From contig NC_059079.1 of NCBI RefSeq assembly GCF_020497125.1, positions 11,179,553 to 11,243,552 on the forward strand: a stretch of 64,000 bases of DNA, in the 5' to 3' direction. Of this stretch, positions 1-13,395 are shown piece by piece. The position numbers and the translations under genes were made by a program. The stretch is from Mauremys mutica. Lineage: Eukaryota; Chordata; Testudines; Geoemydidae. A model generated the notes under the pieces. The model was not told the origin of the DNA, made no database searches, and saw nothing but the letters and a program-made list of their open reading frames with translations. Within the stretch, counting starts at the first letter, position 1. Each line of letters starts with the position of its first letter.

Positions 1-2251
1 TAAAAACAGATCCTAGTAGCTCGAAAGAAGTAGCAGTTTCACAAAACTCCATGCATGGTCTAGCAACTAACAGGAGACAGAGTCACACTGTGCTAATGTG
101 GGTTACATATGGTTCCCGCACTGGGAAATCAAATCACTGCTGAGTGAGTAAGTGGCTAGATTGGTGGACACCTATGACTTCTTTGACTACCAAGACCACT
201 AATTTATGCAGACATACCCATCTTCATTGAAATATTGACCCTAACCCTGGCCATAGGCCGCAGAGCTGAGGCTGCCACCTGGGTTGTTGCCCAATCACCT
301 TTTGGCTCACCACAGCCTAGCTTGGGGCAGGCCAGCCAGTGGTGTCAGGGCCAGGAAAGGAGTGGGCTGATGCATTATAGTGGGGATGACCTCGCTGGCC
401 CATGAGAGCCAATGGGCTGGAGCCGGGAGCCAGGCCAGCCCTGTGGGACAGGAGCTGCTGCAGGGCTCGCTCTCCAATCCCCTCCGCTGTTCCTGGGTCA
501 CCATGAATTTCATCCCTTGCCTCATATTCTAAACAGCCACGCTTTCTTCTGCCTGCTAGTTTTTCCCCCTCGATATGTTTGTAAAATCCATTCTCATTCC
601 CCTTGGCCCTTTTGGCTAATATTACATTGTTCTACTGTTTTGCTGCTCTTCTTTCCTATAAGCTGTAACTGACACTGTGCATTCACTTTTGGGTGTTTCC
701 ACCTTTAAATCCATTAACGAGTGTGAGTCACTCCGCTGCTACGGTAATGGACGTCATAAGTCCCGATGACAGATACAGAGACTATTAACTTATGGTTAGT
801 ACTCAGAATGCTTATGGTTATTACTAATATGTGGTTAAATTACTGTTGCTGAGTGAATAAACTGACCACAGCAGTTTGTTACTTTATTAGTGAAAAAATA
901 AACTAACAGGAGATATTCGTTTTAGCCATTCCAGTAATGTATCACCTTATTCTCAGCCTCAAAGCTCCATGTATATTTTGGCACAAGTAAAATAAGTACA
1001 TATTGACCGCTCTATGAATGTCAAGGGACCCATTTTCAAAATTGCCCATGGAAAAATTGTGTGCAATTGGCACCTGACTTGACATGAATTTACTCTGCTT
1101 GCACAGGCAAATGGGATAGTTACATTAAAAAAAGGTCAGTTATATGTTTAACAGGCTATTTGTGTGTGCAATGACAATTTGCAGAAGCAACTGTGGTAAC
1201 CAAATGTGCAACCTAGGCGTGTGATTGTGTCTGTTTTTTACATAAAAGCGTAAAGATTCAAGAGGGCTTTGCCATGAGCCCTGTGTCGGGGCAGCGTGTT
1301 GTTGTTCTTCCCCAAGAGTAGGCCAGGAAGCAGATTGTGACTCCTGCTTCCCAGTTTCCTCCTACTCTAGTGATGGGGTCACACATTGTACCAGCCCTCT
1401 GCTTGGTACAGTGACCTGGTGTAGCTGCACTGTCCCGCACATTGGGGAGTGAAGCCCATACCCACCCTGCCCATCCACCTATGTGGGAGGGGGGAGCAGA
1501 GGCTCTTAAAGCCCCCAACATCACACAGCAGCCTTTGTAGTGCTTCACTGCCCCCTAATTTCCCTGCACAGGCACATAAGACAGGCCACCATCTTGCCCT
1601 AAATTTGCTCAGCACTGCTTTGAACTAGGCCCAGGATCATGAAGAGTTCTGTTATCCCAAGCTGTGTTACGATTTACTAATAAACCTGGAAGCACCAATG
1701 TTTCACTTGGCTTTGGTTAATGTTTAATTTTTAAACCAATTTCTAGTTTCTTTTAAATATAGAGCACAGTAAAAAAGAAAAAAGCAGTACAACATGTTGT
1801 CAAGTTTTAGCGTGACCATTTCATGCAGCTGTTATCACTATGGAGAGTTGCTTGTCAAATCCTTCATCACAAATAACTTTATTAGCAGACAACTCTTGAT
1901 ATTTACAGGATCTCCTTCATCTTGCACTGTTTGGTGAAGCTGTCTAGAGCTGAAGTGCAGCTTAACCTTAATAGTAGATTGAATGAAATAATAGTGGTGA
2001 GATTTAATGTTCAGGTTCCTGCTATCCAGTAGATTAATTAAGAAAATGCATTGTTTTTCGGCTTTGCCAATCTCCAGTCCCGCATGTTTTGTTATCAGTT
2101 CAGAGCAGTATTGGGGGGAGAAAGGGTGAGTATTGTTCTAAAACAAACAAAAAACTATTTTATAAAAGTTAGATTACTTGCAATATTTAACTTAACTTTC
2201 ACAGGGTTGTTTTATGCAGAATAATTTTGATGTTAATTAGACTACTAGATT

Positions 2252-2320
2252 CAAATTCTGCTCTCCATTACATTCATACAATTATACTGGTTTCTCAGGT
2301 GTAATGGAGAGCAGAATTTG
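2252..2320. repeat. Hairpin: 21-bp perfect inverted repeat
   Basis: Arms 2252-2272 and 2300-2320 are exact reverse complements (CAAATTCTGCTCTCCATTACA and its complement) around a 27-nt loop. It looks like a short palindromic MITE relic of the type common in turtles. Confidence 0.7.
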
Positions 2321-3094
2321 ACCTTTAATTGTCAAATAGCCCCTGGAAGAAGATTGAAATGGCTTGATCAAGAAGATGCAAATTTTTCTAAAGCCAGGTT
2401 ACAAATATAGCAACTTTTTCAGTTTAACAGCATTTGCAAACTGTTGCTGATTTTTTTCAAATGTATTTGTTATTCTTAAGAATTCACTGAGTTCGCTTGG
2501 ACTCTTTGCCATTTGTATCATTAATCATATGATTAATCAGCTGAGTCACATGATATTGATTCTGTGCAGTTACTGAGACAAGACTAATGAATAAATGACT
2601 TCAAAATAATTAAATAATAAATAATTTAAAAATTCATGGACCTCTTGAATTGTGAACATTTTTACAAATACCCTGTCATTGTCGGAATACCCATGAACAA
2701 TTTGATCCTACAAATCCGAGTAAACTGAACTGGGTGCCTTTTATTTGCAAAAATATGAACAAATCATTTTTGGAGGATCACCTTATCTAGAGAAGATGGA
2801 GGAATTGCCTTTGTGCCCTAAATACAGGTTAACACCTTTTGACTCTAACACATAAATGTACCGACTCCTGTCAAGCTACATCAATAAAAGGAAAAACTCA
2901 AATGTCTCTATAACATACAACCAGTTCCCTAGTTTCACACCAGTCTCCATTTTTAATTATTGTTCCTTATATTACAGTGCCACCCAAAGCCCTTAATCAG
3001 ATTCAGGGGTCCTTTATGTTAGGTATTGGACAAAAAGAGGGAGGCACTGATCCCATGGCTAGCAGATCTGTAACTAGAAAGATGTGTTTTTTGG

Positions 3095-3265
3095 TGTGGA
3101 CAGGGCACTAGATGAAAAGACTTTGGTTCTATTCCTGGCTCTGCCACTGACCAACTGTGTGACCTTGGGCAAGTCACTTCTCTGTGCTTCTGTTTCCTCT
3201 CTTGCCCTTTTTGTGTCTTATCCATTTAGATTGTAAACTCTTCTGGGCAGGGACTGTATTCTACT
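3095..3265 (+). repeat. MIR/CORE-type SINE
   Basis: The conserved CORE block (GTGTGACCTTGGGCAAGTCA, starting at about 3158) is followed by the tail TTAGATTGTAAACTCTTCTG GGCAGGGACTGT, the standard MIR arrangement. The open frames here are incidental. Confidence 0.75.
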
Positions 3266-3269
3266 ACAC

Positions 3270-4975
3270 CGGACTGTCAGGGGCCTAGGCTGCAACAGAG
3301 CCAGTCTCCTGGCAAACTAATGAGTGCAGCTGGCCCTGATTGACCTGCGCCTGCCTGCTCCAGCCCCCAGCATCTTTCTGACTCTCAGCTGAGAACCTCA
3401 GCTCCACCTTCTAACTGTGACTCTGCTTAACCCTTCAGTTTAGGCTTCTTTTTTGACTCTGGCTCTGATCCCCCATTGTGCTTTTTGACCGTGAGATAAA
3501 TCAGTTAATCTTTTGGCTTAGGCTTTTGGTCTCTGATGTCCGGCTATGGCCCTTGGCTTCTCTCCTGGATCCGCCCCATCTGGATTCATCTCTAGGTGAT
3601 AGGCCAGACTCTTGTTCCAGCCAGTAGCCCAGACCACCTATGACTCGGTTGCCTACAGTTTAAGCAGCCCAAAGATTGAATGAGGGCAGGTGAGGGGCCA
3701 GACTGCCTTTCAGCTAGATTCTGCAGAGACAGAGACGTTATGGGAATCCTGCAGACCTTACAGGCCCAGGTTATGGCCTTGCTGATACAAACTGAAGCCC
3801 TACAGGCTCAAGCCATCATGCCCAAATCTGCTGCCCCAGCTTCTACGGAGATTCCAGTGCTGGATACAAGTTTGACAGGAATCATAAAGTTCTGCGGCGT
3901 CATGAACTTGTGCCGGCTCCTGTTCATGTTTTGGCCCCAGTCATTCTCCACTGATCAGACCCAAGTAGGACTTATTATTTGTTTGCTACCTGGGGAGGCG
4001 CTGGCCTGGACATCTCCCCTTCTGGAGACTTTTAGCCCTCTTTACGAAGAGTTCATCTAAGCCATGGTGATTGTGTTAGGCGATGTGAATTGCACACTGT
4101 CTGCCAACAGCACACTTAGGGGACCACGCTAGGGGAACAGGTTGATCAGCATGTTAGCTGCAGAGTTCCAGCACCTGACAGCAAACGCTAATGCAGTACT
4201 ACTGTTTCCAATACACGTTAAGCGAGGAAATCAAGGAAGAGCTAGCGTGGGTAGAACTGCCGCCTGACCTGAACACCTGGGTCAAGCTGGGTGCTGGACA
4301 CCTGACTAAACACCACCTGGAGAGAGAGTCAGTTCCCAGCTCTCTTCCACATTCTCATCATGGGGACATGGGCAGATCAGTCAGCTTCAACCTCACCTCT
4401 GATGCAGAGAAGGGCTAGGTTTGTGCTTCGGGCCCAGGCCTGTATTGTGGCGAATTTGGACACTATGCTATGGGATGCCCTGCTAAGAACTGAGCTGTGT
4501 GTCAACCAGAAAGCCTCCAGGCCTCAGCCCCAATAGGGGGGTCTGGGCTGAACCTATGTTCCCCCCTTCCAGGACCCTTCCACCTCTTGTCTACCAGCAC
4601 CCTGTCTTTTGATGGACACCATGCCAGCACCCTGCAACTACCCCTCTGGCTACAACATTCCACCATATTAGAGGCTGACCTGAAGGTGCTTGTGGCCTCT
4701 GACAATTTCATCAGCTTAGACTTTGCCCAGGTTCACTATATTCCAACTCAGTCCATGAGCATTCCCTATTTGGTGGAGTTTGTTGACAGATCCCTCCTCT
4801 CCTCTGGCCCAGTTACGCATCAAATGGCATAGCCTAAAGCCTTGTTACCATGCTCCAGGGTCAGAAGAAGGTCCTAGAGCTCTATCTCATCCAAATACCT
4901 CACTCCCCTGTTATCCTCGGCATTCCCTGGCTCATCTCCCACAATCTGCATATCCACTGGGGACCAGGCATGTTT
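3270..4975 (+). mobile_element. Decayed Ty3/gypsy-type LTR retrotransposon (gag and protease region)
   Basis: Frames at 3680-4060 and 4191-4418 resemble the capsid of Ty3/gypsy (sushi-type) elements: NLCRLLFMFWPQSFSTDQTQ, LPGEALAWTSPLLE, then a segment like EEIKEELAWVELPPDL. A degenerate zinc knuckle follows at about 4436-4490 (LYCGEFGHYAMGC), in which the first Cys of the CCHC is Gly. The 4497-4970 part resembles the protease region, ending near FPVILGIPWL..HNLHIHW in another frame. At least three frame changes and stops break it, and no RT, integrase or clear LTR pair is present. The 3270-3660 segment may be its leader or LTR. It is a dead relic. Confidence 0.7.
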
Positions 4976-4978
4976 TCC

Positions 4979-5000
4979 TTTTTTTTTTTTTTTTTTTTTT
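4979..5000 (+). repeat. Poly-T run (22 nt)
   Basis: Twenty-two consecutive T at the right edge of the gypsy relic, possibly the A-tail of a minus-strand retroelement; no adjoining body was identified. Confidence 0.6.
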
Positions 5001-6002
5001 AGTTTTGTATCACATAAATCACTTTCTCCAAGTGCCTGTCACCTAAGCCACCATATATTGTCTGCTTCCTTATAGGCCTTTCAGCAGAAATGGAGTTTTA
5101 AAATGGATTTTAGGAAGGAGCAAATCAGTGCTGTCTCTCTCTGTGCTACCTTTAATCATTGATTTCTGACACTTCTGCTTTTTGTGGTTTACAAAACTTT
5201 AAAAATGACCAGTGCTGTTGATCATACTTTGAAATTGTTGGCATAGATGAGATACTTTTAAGAATTAAACTGATGCTTTTACATTAGAATACAAATGCCT
5301 GCTAGTGTTTAAATTACTGTAAATTACCTGTTAAAATATTAACAGATTTATTATAGATTCAGTTAAACAGAACAAAGAAAAGATCAAAAGGCAAGATGAC
5401 TAAGTATTTGGAAGCAAACCGTTTGGTAGATGGTCAGAGTGTTTCTGGAAACACGGGTTGTTTGGAAATTTTAGTAACAATACAGATAGCCAGCTTAATA
5501 TGCTTTATTTCTAGGAGTCAGCAGTTGTGCTCTGGTTTTGATTTACCTTCTGCTTGCCAACTAAACCTTCTAGATGAAAACTGATTACATTGCACACACT
5601 AAACTAACGTTATGTTTCTGGCTTTGAACCACAGAGGAAATAAATTCCACGTTACAAGGTAGAAATTCTCTCTTTAACTCTCCCACATGGTGTCTAACTA
5701 TTGTGGCTTGTATGGCATAAGATCCTAAGAAGTACTGGGCACCTGCAGCTTACACTGAAATAAATGGTAGCTATGGGAGCTCAGCACCTCTCAAGATTTG
5801 GCCCATGGCCTGAAATATCATACGCAGAGGTCCAAGGCCCAGACTGGGGGGAAAAAATTATCTTTGTTATGATAAAGTAATTTTACATGTATGTAGAATA
5901 TCTACTGTCTGATGTATTTAAACACAAATAAGTAATTTAAACATAAATGTATTTAAAGCATTAATGAATGAAGCCTCAAAATATCCCTTTATTAACATCT
6001 GG

Positions 6003-6195
6003 GGGGAGGGATAGCTCAGTGGTTTGAGCATTGGCCTGCTAAACCCAGGGTTGTGAGTTCAATCCTTGAGGGGGCCACTTAGGAATCTGGGGCAAAAATT
6101 GGTCCTGCTAGTGAAGGCAGGGGGCTGGACTCAATGACCTTTCAAGGTCCCTTCCAGTTCTAGGAGATTGGTATATCTCCAATTATTATTATTTT
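6003..6195 (+). mobile_element. tRNA-derived SINE of the turtle (Cry-type) family
   Basis: The head is tRNA-like with a Pol III A box (TAGCTCAGTGG, 6012-6022) and B box (GAGTTCAATCC, 6055-6065). It is followed by a body (GGGCAAAAATTGGTCCTGCT, GCTGGACTCAATGACCTTTC) and the 3' end CTAGGAGATTGGTATATCTCC with an ATT-rich tail. It is not a functional tRNA gene because the 3' half of the cloverleaf is replaced by the SINE body. It is one of the best indications of a turtle genome here. Confidence 0.85.
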
Positions 6196-6589
6196 TATCT
6201 TAATTTTACAGACAGGCAAGCAGACATTTAAAAGTTAAGAGCCCAGTTCTGACACCTTTACTCACATTGGAATGACTTGTGGAGTCAGGTACTACTCAAG
6301 AGGGCTGATTCTTGCACCTTGTGTAGTCCACTGCACCTGTGCAAAGTGAGTGCAAAATGCAACCAGTTCAAAATGATAGTATTCTACATTCACTTTTCAC
6401 AGAGATAAATTACTCCACAAGGTACAATTCAGTGGAGAATCAGGCCCAGCACGAGTAAGGGGGAAAGAAGCTGGCCCTAAGTGTTGTATTGAAGGTCACA
6501 CATGAAGTCTGTGGCATAGCTTAGAAAAAAGCCTAGGTCTTGCAATTCCCAGTCCTGTGCCTTAATCATTAGTCCCCTCTTCAGTCCTA

Positions 6590-8985
6590 AGTGGAGTACA
6601 GGATCATGTCCAAGAGGTGAATACAGCTGGACTGCTTGGTAATAGTGACCATAATATAATTAAATTGAACATCCCTGTGGCGGGGAAAACTCCACAGTGG
6701 CCCAATACTGTCGCATTTAATTTCAGAAAGGGGAACTACACAAAAATGAGGAGGTTAGTGAAACAGAAATTAAAGGTACAGTACCAAAAGTAAAATCCCT
6801 GCAAGCTGCATGGAAACTTTTTAAAGACACCATAATAGAGGCTCAACTTAAATGTATACCCCAATTTAAAAAAACATAGTAAGAGAACCAAAAAAGAGCC
6901 ACTGTTGTTAAACAACAAAGTAAAAGAAGCAGTGAGAGGCAAAAAGGCATCCTTTAAAAAGTGGAGGATAAATCCTAATGAGGAAAATAGAAAAGAGCAT
7001 ACACTCTGGCAAATGAAGTCTAAAAATATAATTAGAAAGACCAAAAAAGAATTTGAAGAACAGTTAGCCAAAGACTCCAAAAATAATAGCAAAATTTTTT
7101 TTAAATACATCAAAAGCAGAAAGCCTACTAAATAACCAGTGGGGCCACTGGACGACCGAAATGCTAAAGGAGCACTCAAAGACGATAAGGCCATTGTGGA
7201 GAAACTAAATTAATTCTTTGCATTGGTCTTCACTGTTGAGGATGTGAGGGAGATTCCCAAACCTGAGCCATTCTTTTTGGGTGACAGATCTGAGGAACTG
7301 TCCCAAATTGAGGTGTCATTAGAGGAGGTTTTGGAACAAATTGATAAACTAAACAGTAATAAGTCTCCAGGACCTGATGATAATCACCCAAGAGTTCTGA
7401 AGGAACTCAAATGTGAAATTGTAGGACTACTAACTGTAACCTATCATTTAAATCAGCTTCTGTACCAAAAGACTGGAGGATAGCTAATGTGATGCCAATT
7501 TTTAAAAAGGGCTCCAGAGTTGACCCTGGCAACTACAGGCCAGTAAGCCTGACTTCAGTACCGGGCAAATTGGTGGAAACTATCGTAAAGAATAAAATTG
7601 TCAGACACATAGATGAACATAATTTGTTGGGAAATAGTCAACATGTTTTTGTAAAGGGAAATCATGCCTTACCAATCTACTAGAATTCTTTGAGGAGGGT
7701 CAACAAGCAAGCCGACAAAGGCGATCCAGTGGATATAGTGTATTTAGATTTTCAGAAAGCCTTTGACAATGTCCCTCACCAAAGGCTCTTAAACAAAATA
7801 AGCAGTCATGGGATAAGAGGGAAGGTGCTCTCATGGATTGGTAACTGGTTAAAAGATAGGAAACAAAGGGTAGGAATAAATGGTCAGTTTTCAGAATGGA
7901 GAGAGGTAAATAGTGGGGTCCCCCAGGGATCTGTACTGGGCCCAGTCCTATTTAACATATTCATAAATGATCTCGAAAAAGGGGTAAACAGTGAGGTGGC
8001 AAAATTTGCAGATGATACAAAACTACTCAAGATAGTTAAGTCCCAGACAGACTGCGAAGAGCTACAAAAGGATCTCACAAAACTGGGTGACTGGGCAACA
8101 AAATGGCAGATGAAATTTAATGTTGATAAATGCAAAGTAATGAACATTGGAAAACATAATCCTAACTATACGTATACAAAGATGGGGTCTAAATTAGCTG
8201 TTAACACTCAAGAAAGAGATCTTGGAGTCACTGTGGATAGTTCTCTGAAATCATCCCCTCAATGTGCAGCGGCAGTCAAAAATCTAACAGAATGTTGGGA
8301 ATCGTCAAGAAAGGGATAGCTAATAAGACAGAAAATATCATATTGCCCAAATGTGGTCGCCCCATCTCAAAAAAGATATATTGGATTTGGAAAAGGTTCA
8401 AAAAAGGGCAACAAAAATGATTAGGGGTATAGAACGGCTTCTGTATGAGGAGAGATTAATAAGACTGGGACTTTTCAGCTTGGAAACGAGGCGACTGGTG
8501 GGGGGGGGATATGATAGAGGTCTATAAATCATGAGTGGTATAGAGAAAGTAAATAAGGAAGTGTTATTTACTCCTTCTCATAATACAAGAACAAGGGGCC
8601 ACCAAATGAAATTAATAGTCAGCAGGTTTAAAACAAACATAAGAAAGTATTTTTTCACACAACGCATTGTCAATATCTGGAACTCTTTGCCAGAGGGTGT
8701 TGTGAAGGCCAATACTATAACAGGGTTCCAAAGGGAGCTAGATAGATTCATGGAAGATAGGTCCATCAATGGCTATTAGCCAGGATGGGCAGGAATGGTG
8801 TCCCTAGCCGCTGTTTGCCAGAAGCTGGGATTGGGTGACAGGGCATGGATCACTTGATGATAACCTGTCTGTTCATTTCCTTTGAGGCACCTGCCATTGG
8901 TCACTGTCAGAGGACAGGATACTGGGCTTGATGGACCTTTGGTCTGACCCAGTATGGCCATTTTTGTGTTCTTAGGTTCTTAAAC
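6590..8985 (+). mobile_element. CR1 LINE, nearly complete RT region, inactivated
   Basis: The copy runs from the end of the endonuclease region (about 6600-6760), through the linker with KSPGPDDNHPRVLKELK at about 7360-7410, to the reverse transcriptase: PGNYRPVSLTSVPGKLVE (7519-7572), YLDFQKAFDNVPHQRLLNK (from 7741), [20 protein letters not shown] (7915-7974) and FADDTKLL (about 8005). The C-terminal block with [20 protein letters not shown] lies near 8645-8705. Frames break at about 7137, 7209, 7482, 7683 and 8317. The 3' end is TGTGTTCTTAGGTTCTTA. The 5' half (ORF1 and most of the endonuclease) is missing, the usual 5' truncation. Confidence 0.92.
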
Positions 8986-11260
8986 ACAATTCTCTCTTTT
9001 GAGGCCCAACGGAGTATCCACCAAGCTTCTAGCAAAGGATGACTGTGTATGACCCCTTTTGAGACAGTCATCACTTCTGTTAATCAGGAAGTTGCTGAAA
9101 ATGAGCACTCTCCCACCATAGATACTTCAGATAGTCTTCCCACAGCTCTCGTAGCTTCAGCCAGCATTTAACATCGTTCTTTGCTGTCAGCCTAAAGCTT
9201 TGTGCATGTGAGAATGTTGTACTGATTGCACTAAATAGGTCTAGTTGATTCCTTACTGATGTAAACCATGTTGATGGAAGGCACTCAAACAGAAATAAGA
9301 GTGTCCACACAAGTGGGTTATGCGATTTAATTAAATTAGCACAACTTCCTCGTTTAGACAAGGCCTAAAACAAGCCTGAAAGCGGACAGCAGGGTCTGAG
9401 GCATATGCCTCAACATCCAGCGAGCATTGCATAAATCATAAAAACATGTAACTGTTTCTAAACGTCACACACTGTATAGCCTTAAGACAAAGAGAGTCCT
9501 CTAATACAGCCTAAACCCAGAGCAGTAAAATCTTCATTTTCAAAGAACCTAACAAAAGAGTAAAAGGTGGTTGGACTAACCCAAACCAGTTTATGCAGAT
9601 AGGAGTATTCTTCCCTTATATGACTTGCACCAAAGACCTACATGCTGAAAAGAGTATGAGAATGCAAAATGTGTGTGCTTTCCTTCATCACTATAGAATA
9701 TAATACAAACCATACCCTAGGATCTAGAAATATTCTAATACCAGTTTAACCACATGATCATATTAGTTGGCCAGTATGAAGAAGTTTTCATGTATGTTCA
9801 TTGTTTTATAGATCAACAGGGAACTGATGGTGAACACACTCTGCGCACAAAGGTAGAATGGACTTGGTTATTCACAAAACAAGTACATCTCTGCTGCTTC
9901 ATATGCCTATCATCACCCTGAGGGCAAGGGAGCTACACATGGGAATATGATGTGCAGTTAGGATCCAGTCAAAGCTTGGCTCATATGTGATAAATCCTGG
10001 AGGGGGGCTAATATGAGATTGTCCTGTTTTGGGGATATTCATTAACAAGATCATCATCTGTAATAAGATTATCCTGCCACCAGATAAAGTAGTGGTGAGT
10101 TCACACTGTGGTGAGATGTGCCTCCATAATTAATTACTTTTGAGGCCTAACAGGGGTAACCACTAGGGGGGTGAAAGTCTGAATAGGGTTTGCAGTTCTC
10201 AGGCAAGGCACATACTGTTAATTTCATGCAATGCCCAAGTTAGAAAAGGAAAGGGTAGAAATTACCTGTCTGAAGGCTGTGGGTGAGATGAGGCATGCTA
10301 CATTTTTAAGCAAACCCTGAGAATCACTTTCAAGAAGAGAAGTCCAGTAACTAATATGACACCTCTGACATTTTTTCTCAGTTGTCTTCAGGTGTTTCTT
10401 GATGCTAAAAGGAAGAGGAGATCCAGTCTACCGCACACACCCAGGATCACAACTATTGCATAACGTAAGTTATATGCAGTCACTCCTCCAAGAGAGGGTC
10501 TCCTCACTATTGGTCTGAGCAGCCCTAAGAGTTCTTAATGGGATGGAAGAATGTCAGTGAAAGATAGGCTTCTTCATTTCTAGCAAAATAGAGAAGTCAG
10601 GAGAGGTGAGCTTCCAAATGGTTGTCTATCTTAAATCAAGCTGACCTTATCAAATTCAGGTTTTCCCTCTATTCTATGCGCATTCTTGACTATGTCAGTA
10701 AACAAAAATACTCCCAATAGTTTCACAAGCTTCTTTCAAGATTTTGTATTAGTTCACTTTTAACTTCTTAGCAGACACACATTTCAATATCTTCCAACCG
10801 ATATCTGGCTCTCATGTACTATAATGTCACCCCTCATCAGGCCTCTGAAATTGATCAGCCTTGAAGTCACATGAAAAATGTTTGATTCATGAACTGAAGT
10901 CACCAGTCATACGGTAAAGCATTCAAAGAGTTGTTTGGTGTTTGTCAAAGTTTGGGCAAATGGGAGTCCTACAACTTAAAATACTTTTCAGCCTATCTGA
11001 ATAGTTATGGCAACCCCTGCACTTTCCATTATTTCTGCAAAAACGTGAATGTTCTTTTCACATCACTCCCAGGAAGTATTTGTTAATTTTGTTACAGCAA
11101 AATATGCCCTTGACTGTAAGGTTGAATAGCTTTTCCAAAATGTATATTAGAATAGTTAATGCTAAAATTTTTTGGAAGAGATATTAAATGTCATGGTCAA
11201 AAGTTTAAGCCAATGCCAAACTAATAGGGACTGAGACAATTTTTGCACCTTCCTTTAAAG

Positions 11261-11360
11261 CAGGGGTCGGCAACCTATGGCACGTGTGCCAAAGGCAGGA
11301 CGTGAGCCGATTTTTAATGGCATGCTGCTGCCTGCCGGAGTCCCTAGAGCAGATCTCAGG
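11261..11360 (+). mobile_element. hAT MITE fragment, same family as 44631-44941
   Basis: Starts CAGGGGTCGGCAACCTATGG, matching the left terminus at 44631. No matching right terminus or target duplication was seen, so it is truncated; the right boundary is a guess. Confidence 0.55.
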
Positions 11361-13139
11361 TCTGATCCACTATGGCAATTCCTATATTTCTATAAATTCC
11401 CCTCTCTCATACACAACTCCATGACCTCAATTTTTGAAATGAACAAAAAATCTGATGTGTCTAATGTTCCAATAAAATAGGAAAAATATTTCAGGGGCTT
11501 CTTTGTGCTCCTTGGAGTAGTCTGCTTCTTCCTTTTCCTGATTCAGCCTAGCTGATCCAATAAATCCTTGGTGAACTCATGCATTCCCAGGGTCCACCAA
11601 TCATCCACAAGGCTGGTCATCTAAGCTGTACCCACTGCAAGTTCTGTGTTCACTATGAGTCCATATGTTTCTGGGTTTATGGGCCATCAAACCTCATTAA
11701 AGTTGACTTACTGTGACTTGTTGGTCTTTAAATGCTTTAGTTAGCTCTACATTTACATTGCTCCATTTCCTGAAAAACAATTTATTGTTTCATAATATGA
11801 CCAATTCTAACTTGCCTTTTCTAAACTGATGTATCAGGTCACATCAGAAAAATCTCACTAATCGGGGGTGGAACTTCATTAAATCATTGAGCTTACTCTG
11901 AGTTTACATAATAAGAGCAAAATGTTGCCAATAGCTCTCCCTATTCACTCATGACATATAGACTCTGAAACATTTTAGGTGTCACTGACAACCATCCTAA
12001 CAGAAACATCTAGCTAAAATGTTTTATCTAGTATGGTTGAATTCATTAGGAAGAGTGAGCCACAATAGTAATACTTTGTGCTTATATAGCACATTTTATG
12101 AGAGCATCTCAGTGTGATTTACAATTTTTACTCATCTACAAAAATTAAAGTTCTATCCAATACCAGGTATGTTTGTTTGGGCTCCAGTTTAGTAGTCTAG
12201 GAGGAAGGAACTAAGGGGGGATCCAGGGTAATGGGAAGGTCTCAATGACTAAGATATCTGGGCTAAAATCTTAAGGGGAAGTTAGAAGGGGAAAGAACGT
12301 TCAAGGATTTAAGGATATTTTTAAAAATACAAGACTGGATGAAATAAAAAGTTTTATTTTGAACTACCTAGTAATGGCACAAATAACTGAGACTATTTAT
12401 TAGTGTATTTCATGTGTGCTTTGAGTAAAATTTGCTTAAGCAAAACACAGATTTTAAACTTCTGACTAATCGTGGGGGGAACTCCCCAGATTTCCATTGT
12501 CCCTAATTAGAAAGTCCTATGGCAAACAGATGACAACTCCTCAGCAGCATTTTTGGGGTCATATTGGCAGTCATTGGTATACATCAGATGGGTGCTTGGG
12601 AAAACTTTTACTTACATTAGTAAAATCAGACCCATCCTAGCCTTCTGTAGATTTCCTACTTCTTTCTACATAGCTTCCTTTTTAAAAGGCTGCATTCCTT
12701 TTTTACCTGCCTCAGCATCAAAAACATACCCTTGGAAAGGGAAAACGTGTCTCTTCCCCACCACCAGAAGCCATCTGGATATTGCTTTGAAATAGATGGA
12801 TTGTGGATAAAGTTATCAAAAGGGATTAGTGTGATTAGAAAGACATTAATCCTGTCAAGAAGTAATGGTCAAGTATTAACCACCAACAGTCATTACTAGA
12901 CTCCGGTTTGTTTTCATTCATCCCCCACACTGAGTCGTATTCTCATTTTGTAATTGCTTGCCATGGAAAAGCCCTTCCTAAACATGATCTCCCAATGAGA
13001 TTGGGAAGCCCCTCTAACAACTACATTAGAGATGATTACATTACTTTCAGCAGCATGGAAGTGCAGTGCAGTTCAGGGTTCTCTAATGCTTGTTGATTTA
13101 TCAGTCATGCTTCTGTTTACCTTTTTTGCCAAGGTCAAT

Positions 13140-13395
13140 CTTTGAAAGCCTCAACATTATAATAATTTTCATTTCTGAAGCATCCTGCCATCTTAAAGTA
13201 CTTGACAAACATTAAAGAATTTAGCCAGAGGTGAAATAGGGAAGCATTATTATCCCCATTTAACACATGGGGAAACCGAGGCACAGAGACATTAGGAGAC
13301 TTGTCTGAGGTCAAACAGAAAGTTTGCAACACAGCAAGGAACAGATCCCAGGTCTCTTGACTGCCAGTCCTGCATTTTAATCACAAAACTATCCT
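13140..13395 (-). repeat. MIR/CORE-type SINE, minus orientation
   Basis: The plus strand shows the reversed MIR order: CATCTTAAAGTACTTGACAA, TATTATCCCCATTTAACACA, GGGAAACCGAGGCACAGAGA, then CAAGGAACAGATCCCAGGTC. This is an old, diverged copy. Confidence 0.7.

Noticed and set aside
6003..6075. tRNA gene
   Set aside because: Has A and B boxes but continues into a SINE body without an acceptor stem pairing partner.
6736..7194. 152-residue hydrophobic minus-strand frame
   Set aside because: Antisense of the CR1 linker region, whose Lys-rich sense strand reads as Phe/Leu in reverse; a similar one occurs at 29286-29558.
10045..10062. Possible SLC1A7 exon 2 motif (MMIL on the minus strand)
   Set aside because: Flanking residues do not match the transporter helix and no long open hydrophobic block surrounds it.
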